A stretch of DNA of 64,000 nt from Bilabrum cf. latius (Eukaryota > Bigyra: Bicosoecida > Bigyra > Bicosoecida), in contig OZ237735.1 in NCBI GenBank assembly GCA_965178125.1, positions 1,364,001-1,428,000 on the forward strand, read 5' to 3'. The notes under the pieces were generated by a model. The model did no database searches. It was not told the DNA's origin and was given only the letters and a program-made list of their open reading frames with translations. The position numbers and the translations under genes were made by a program. Shown piece by piece: positions 59,201 to 64,000 of the stretch. How positions within the stretch are numbered: position 1 is the stretch's first letter; each line of letters starts with the position of its first letter.

Positions 59201-62200
59201 CCTGCGCAAAGCTCAGTGCACCCTCTGTGTTGAAGGACCAGAGCACGACCCGACCCTCTGCATCCCCGCTGCACAGGTGCGACCCGTCATCGGACCACTC
59301 CAGCGCGGTGACAGAGGCCGAGTGCGAGGGCAGGTGCATTGCTGCCAGCAGCTTGAGGCTTGGGGATACCTCACCAGACCCTGCGGTTGACTTTTCCACG
59401 GAAGGGCGACGTTGGCGGCGGTGCCCGCCAGATTGCTGTGACCTTTGCGGCTGCTAGTGTCTGCGATTGCTGCCTGCACCGCGCGACTAGAACGCGCCCC
59501 CAGTCCTCTATCCCACTGTAGGTCTAGGAGAGGCACTGAATATGCTCTTGCGCTTTAGCACGTCTGTGGAATTTCCAGGCCGCACTGGACCGTACATGAC
59601 CTTGCTGAGCAGCTGTGAGTAGTCCCACAGGACCAGCCGGCCATCCGATAGCCCGAGAGCGACGATGTTGGTACTGGATGGCCGAATCCGGCAAGCAGTC
59701 ACACCAACCCGGGCCAAGATCCGCGTGGCTATGCTCAGTCGCCTCACACCCCTCGATCCGCCCCCCGCGCCCGTTCCTGTCCGCCGGTGCCTGCCACCGG
59801 CACTCTGCGGTGACGGCACACGAGCAGCTCTCACGGACGGACTGATCATCCCTGACAGGCCGCCGCTAGCGTGCCTTGCCTTGCTTGGCGACGCTCTTGG
59901 GCGCGAAGCCGGGCCTCTCCCACTGACCTCCACTGCGGGTGCGTGCTCTGCGCTATCCCACAGAGCCACGCAGTCACCGCTTCGCACGTCCCAGAGACGC
60001 GCCCTGCCGTCCATGCTGCCGGTGACGATGTACTGGGCCCCGCTCGGGTCGAACTGGCCTGCCACCACGGGGGCCCAGTGCCCCGACAGGGTGGCCAAAC
60101 ATGGGTCGCGCTACTCCGGCTTGTTAAGGTGGCGAAAGAAGGAGCGTCCTTCCGATAGGAGCCTCCAGCTGGCGTCCGAGGCTTCCGTCAACGGGTGGCT
60201 TGAGGGCAGATTTGCAGCCATCTGGAACAGGCTCTGAGGCAACTCAGCGATCATGGCAGCATTGGCGGCAATGAACTGCGACGTAGCCACCACACGGAGA
60301 ATATCCTGCCGGCGAGGAGCCTGTTTTCTCTCCGGAAGGAACACAGAGCCGCTTGATGTGGTTCCCAATCCGCCCGTGAGACCGCTCCGCTGCGAGTGGA
60401 AGCTGCCTTGCGCGTGGATACCCGTCGCCCCGGTCTGGAAGCCAGTGACCCCGAGGATGCTGCTCTCGGGTGACAGCGGTGTCATCGCGGCGCCGCCCTG
60501 CTAAGCGGCTCCACCCGCAGCCTTGCGCGCCTGATTAGCATTTGCAAGCCACGATTTGAGCAGGTCGCTGACCAGGAACAGATTGCCAGTCGTCGCCATG
60601 GCCTCGATGTAGGGCAGGCTCGTGAGAATGGAAGCAGCGTCTCTGTACCTTGCGGCGTACATCAGCTGCACCGGGAGCGCCCGGAGCGCCCTCACCGATG
60701 CCGCGCTGCCCATGTCCCAGGTACCAATCAGACTGCGAGCCGGAGCATCGACCGAGCCACCGCCCCCGCTCGGATGGTCTAATCGCATTGCCTGTGCCAG
60801 CCAGCTCTTCACGTTATCTCTCTGCTCCTCCGAGGTCTTTGAGCCGTCAGATTGTTCTCGCTGTGCAGCAGAGGCAGTCGCAACTTCGTTCAGAATGGAG
60901 CCTCGCCGCTCCCGCCGGATTCGCCTCGAAGTGTCGGTCTCCAGCACGCTGGTTAATGTGGCCATGGAGCCCACCGCACCCTTCTACCCCGCATGGTCCT
61001 AGAGATTCATGAGGAGCTGGCTGCCTGCCGATAGTCCCACGCCCGGCTCACCCTGGTTGCTGATAGAGGCGCGCCTAGACCTCGCTGGGCTCTGCTGCGC
61101 CGCAGCCACCGTGGAGCCCTGCTCGCCCTCCTTGGCCGTCTTTAACTTTGCAGAGAAAAACCAATCGATGCTATCGTCGCTGTCGCTACTATCAGACTCG
61201 CTTGATTCGCCTGCTTTGCCTTCCAGCAGCGCGCGGGCCTCGGCCACCTTAGCTTCATGGCTCCCGGGCTCCGGCTTCTTCTTCCTGCCGTCAGCACCTG
61301 TCTCGTCTCCCCATCTATGCTTGGCAGCCATCGATTTTTCTTTGTTCTCTACTGCAATGGAGGCCTCATGCACGGCTCTCGCCCTCGCCTCCGCCGCAGC
61401 TCGCATGGTCGCGCTGGGTGACACGATAGCCTTCAACGTGCTGGTGAGGTCAGGCAGCGTGGCGTTCATCGCGCTTTCGGCTACTCCGTGGCCTAGAGCA
61501 CGCTGCAACATGAAGCCCGCAAGGAATAAATGGACCGCCCTGGGATACGGCGCCGAGTTCACCAGCAGGCGGCCTAGCTGGCCGATCCGTCCAGGGAGCG
61601 ATCGAGTCGCGGAGGAGACCACCGAGCGGCCCGCCAAGCCGGAGGGCTGCACCTTGCCGGCACCGTACCTATCGTCCTGATGGCCAATTTCCCCAATGGA
61701 GCTCAGCCCGACTGACGCCGCGCCATCGTCCTCCCTCTCCGCCAGCTCGGCAGAGTCCTCCTCGAGCAGCCGGAAGCGCCTGGATCCAGCCTCCCTGCTG
61801 CCCATTTTGTTGCCATGCGCAAGATCATCGCCTCCGAGATCTGCTTCCATTTGGACAGCGGAGGGGATGTACTCGGGCTCCAGTGCACTGGCTCTGTAGT
61901 GGCCCCAGTATCTTCGTCTCACAGCGCGAGCCAGCGGCCCCACTGCAATCGCCACGAGCTCCTCACCGACCCCATCCGATGCGATGGAACCTGCGAGATA
62001 GGGCCGCAGGGCCAGCCGTAGTGAGGTCCACACTAAAGGAGGGAACGCCATGATCCCCTGCAGCTCCTCCTCGGATAGCCTGCCTCCCCCCGGCTCATTG
62101 CTTGCCACCAACAGCGTCACCACGGTGCTCACGACTGCCTTGCCGTGGTCGATCTCGAGGCGTTCGAGGTACTGATCAAACAGAAGGGTCAGCGAGTCCG

Positions 62201-64000
62201 GCAGCGCCTTGATCCTTGCCAAGACTTTCTCGTAGACTCCAAACACCCTGAGCTCCTCGGTGCTCACAGCCAGCCACAGCGGCAGACGAGAGCACTCTCT
62301 GGACGAGATGGCATCGAGCTGCGCCGACTCCATTCGTTTTCCGTGGCGCCGAAGCATTGCAATTGTGGCTCGCCTCGCGGCCGCTTGGGTCAGTGGCTGC
62401 AGCGACATTGGCGTGTATCCTCGCGCCTCGAGCGATGCTAGGCTCTCGTTCCCCTCTGTCCACGCCGACTCTCGCAGGGCATCGCTCTCCTGCTCCGGGT
62501 CACTGGAAGCCACGTCAGTCCTGACAGACACAACCAGATGCACGCGTGCCGGCAGCATTTGCTTGTGTGGCAGCACATCCAGTACGGACTGGCTCGCCAC
62601 AACGGAGCCCGGGCCTTGTGGTCCTGCGGCCGCTGAAGGGTTCGCCATGTTCACGCGCTGACCCAGCACCACGTCTTGCATGTCGTCTACCGCATCGATG
62701 ATCAGAAGCACGGGGCGCCTGGCAGCAGCCAACTCAAGGAGACCAGTCACGATCGATCTGAGCTCGCGCGGGTCGTCAGGTAGTGGGGGTGGGTCGTACT
62801 CCCACTCTTGCTCCGCCAGCAGCTCGTCTACACTCTGCGAGGTTGGAAAATCGGCACCGTATCGCGTGCGCTTCATGCCGGCAGAATCAAACGACGACTG
62901 GCGCCCCCTGTCTCCGCCATCGGAGTCCTCGCTCGAGCTTGATGACGCATACTCAACGTGCTGGGCCTGCAGTGCGGATCCTCTCCTCTTCAGCTCCGGG
63001 GCTCTGCTTGTAGCACCCTGCTTGCACTGCTGCTTGGCCTCTACTTCCAATGCGTCTTGGGAATGCTCGTCCGTGGCCAGCCAGCTGAGCGCACATTCCA
63101 CCTCTCTGCCTCCAGTGGTCCGCCCGCGGATCTGCGGAGAGGGCAGACCAGGCCCGGTAACCCGGCGAAGTTCGACGCACAGCCGCTGCATGACATCGCG
63201 CACCTGCACGGAGCTGCCGCCGCCCATGCCAACTAGGTGCGTTATGACGGCCGGGGGCTCGGTGTGCAGCATACCGTCCTCGCCGTCAGCCGCTGTCCCG
63301 CTCACTGGGTCAAGCCGGTCTAGCAGAGACGGTGCTCGCCAGGCGCCCGCGCGCGCTGGTCCCACTGCCAGCTCCACAGAGCGCCTGAGCCCATGCGCCA
63401 TGGCTGCTAGCAGCGAGGTCTTGCCTACTCCAGGAGGCCCGTACATGACCGAAGCGGACGCGATGCCAATCGTCGGTCGCTTGAGCCCCCCATCCATGTC
63501 GGGAATGCCTGTGCGGCCGCCTGCTGTGCGCACATGTCCGTTCGGCTCGCTCAGCACCCGGAACCTTCCGGAGCTCCACTCGGGCGCACTCCCACCGGGA
63601 GAGCTGGGAGAGACGGGGCTGGCCTTGACCAGGTCACTCCATTCGGTTGCGTGCCAGAGAGGCACTGGCTGCGACTATGCCAGGCAGTTGATAGCAGCCT
63701 TGACCATGCTGGAACGACCGACCGTTCGCACGCTGAGCAGGGCGCAAACCTGTTCCGATGCCCGCCTGGCCTATCTCCACGCGGATGCCTCCGCCTCCCT
63801 ATGGATGGAAATCGGGCTCACACTGGTTTCAATGCTGGTCTTGGACGACTGCCGCTGCAGCATGTCAGGACCTTTGGAACTGCTGTGGCTGCTTGACTTG
63901 CTCTGGAGCAGCTGGCCGCTCGATTCCTTGATTTCCAATCGCCGCGAAGACTTCAGAGCGCCCCTGGTGCGAAGCAGCGAGGCCCGGCCGCCCCCCGCCA
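53250..64000 (-). CDS. NACHT-type NTPase with WD40 repeats and C-terminal zinc ribbon (NWD/TEP1-like), 5' part beyond window
   Basis: A single frame open from the right window edge to TGA at 53250-53252, about 3,580 codons in view, interrupted only by TAG (for example 63771, 63675, 60999, 60501, 58518, 55368). A P-loop domain comes first: SVMYGPPGVGKTSLLAAMAH (near 63437), Walker B-like RPVLLIIDAVDD (near 62700) and a winged-helix/ARC-like helical region. Many divergent WD40 repeats follow from ~60100 to ~53800 (GHWAPVVAGQFDPSGAQYIV, GSMDGRARLWDV; AGHRDAVVHLAYSPSGKLML, SIDGLAKVW), separated by Ser-rich linkers. The end is a CxxC..CxxC zinc ribbon (YCMRCGF, VRCTRC). NACHT-WD40 proteins are signal-dependent oligomerising ATPases (STAND class). 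No effector domain is visible, but the N-terminus is outside the window. Function unknown. Confidence 0.78.

Overview
This window is eukaryotic nuclear DNA from a GC-rich, gene-dense protist. It carries about 15 protein genes, short GT..AG introns, and intergenic gaps mostly of 0.1-0.4 kb. Read with the standard code nearly every gene looks shattered by TAG. Read with TAG as sense, the genes join into long continuous frames with no in-frame TAA or TGA until the real end. The clearest case is one exon of about 12.07 kb (23736-35809) with more than 35 in-frame TAG and no other stop before its terminal TGA. At conserved positions TAG falls where homologues carry Gln or a Gln-tolerant residue (ATG11 ubiquitin-like fold, RecQ motif 0, kinase subdomain VIa, MAPK glycine loop, a CAG CAG CAG TAG CAA run). 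The best reading is UAG = Gln, with UGA as the main stop and UAA as a rarer one. No feature fixes the species. A flagellar gene (MYCBPAP/FAP147-like), autophagy scaffolding (ATG11) and secreted glycan-degrading enzymes suggest a flagellated, probably phagotrophic protist; that lifestyle is inference.

Layout: 1-1360(-) secreted or membrane GH2 glycosidase, partial; 1701-3779(-) novel four-TM protein; 3913-11730(-) giant MYCBPAP-like protein fused to a degenerate phosphoglycerate kinase; 12035-13395(+) EMC2; 13570-15385(-) DNAJC7-type TPR/J co-chaperone; 15482-22028(+) RECQL4 helicase with a GRF zinc finger; 22218-23294(-) N-acetylneuraminate lyase with a signal peptide; 23451-35809(+) a 4,092-residue membrane adenylyl-cyclase-like protein fused to a PAS domain and a split AGC kinase; 36297-38031(+) RUVBL2/Reptin; 38304-40793(+) LRR protein; 41531-42799(+) GT25 glycosyltransferase; 42883-47527(-) ATG11; 47726-51412(+) transportin-like HEAT protein; 51542-53047(-) MAP kinase; 53250-64000(-) NACHT/WD40 giant protein, open at the window edge.

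The genes are not an operon or a single pathway. Four close divergent pairs (MYCBPAP/EMC2, DNAJC7/RECQL4, NPL/cyclase-kinase, ATG11/transportin) share 96-304 bp promoters. Introns and TAG codons both lie mainly toward gene 5' ends. The most novel items are the TAG-only recoding and the cyclase-like/PAS/split-kinase fusion, which would put membrane cyclase architecture and a Greatwall/Rim15-type kinase in one polypeptide. Coordinates below assume TAG = sense; exon borders were chosen by eye from splice consensus and frame.
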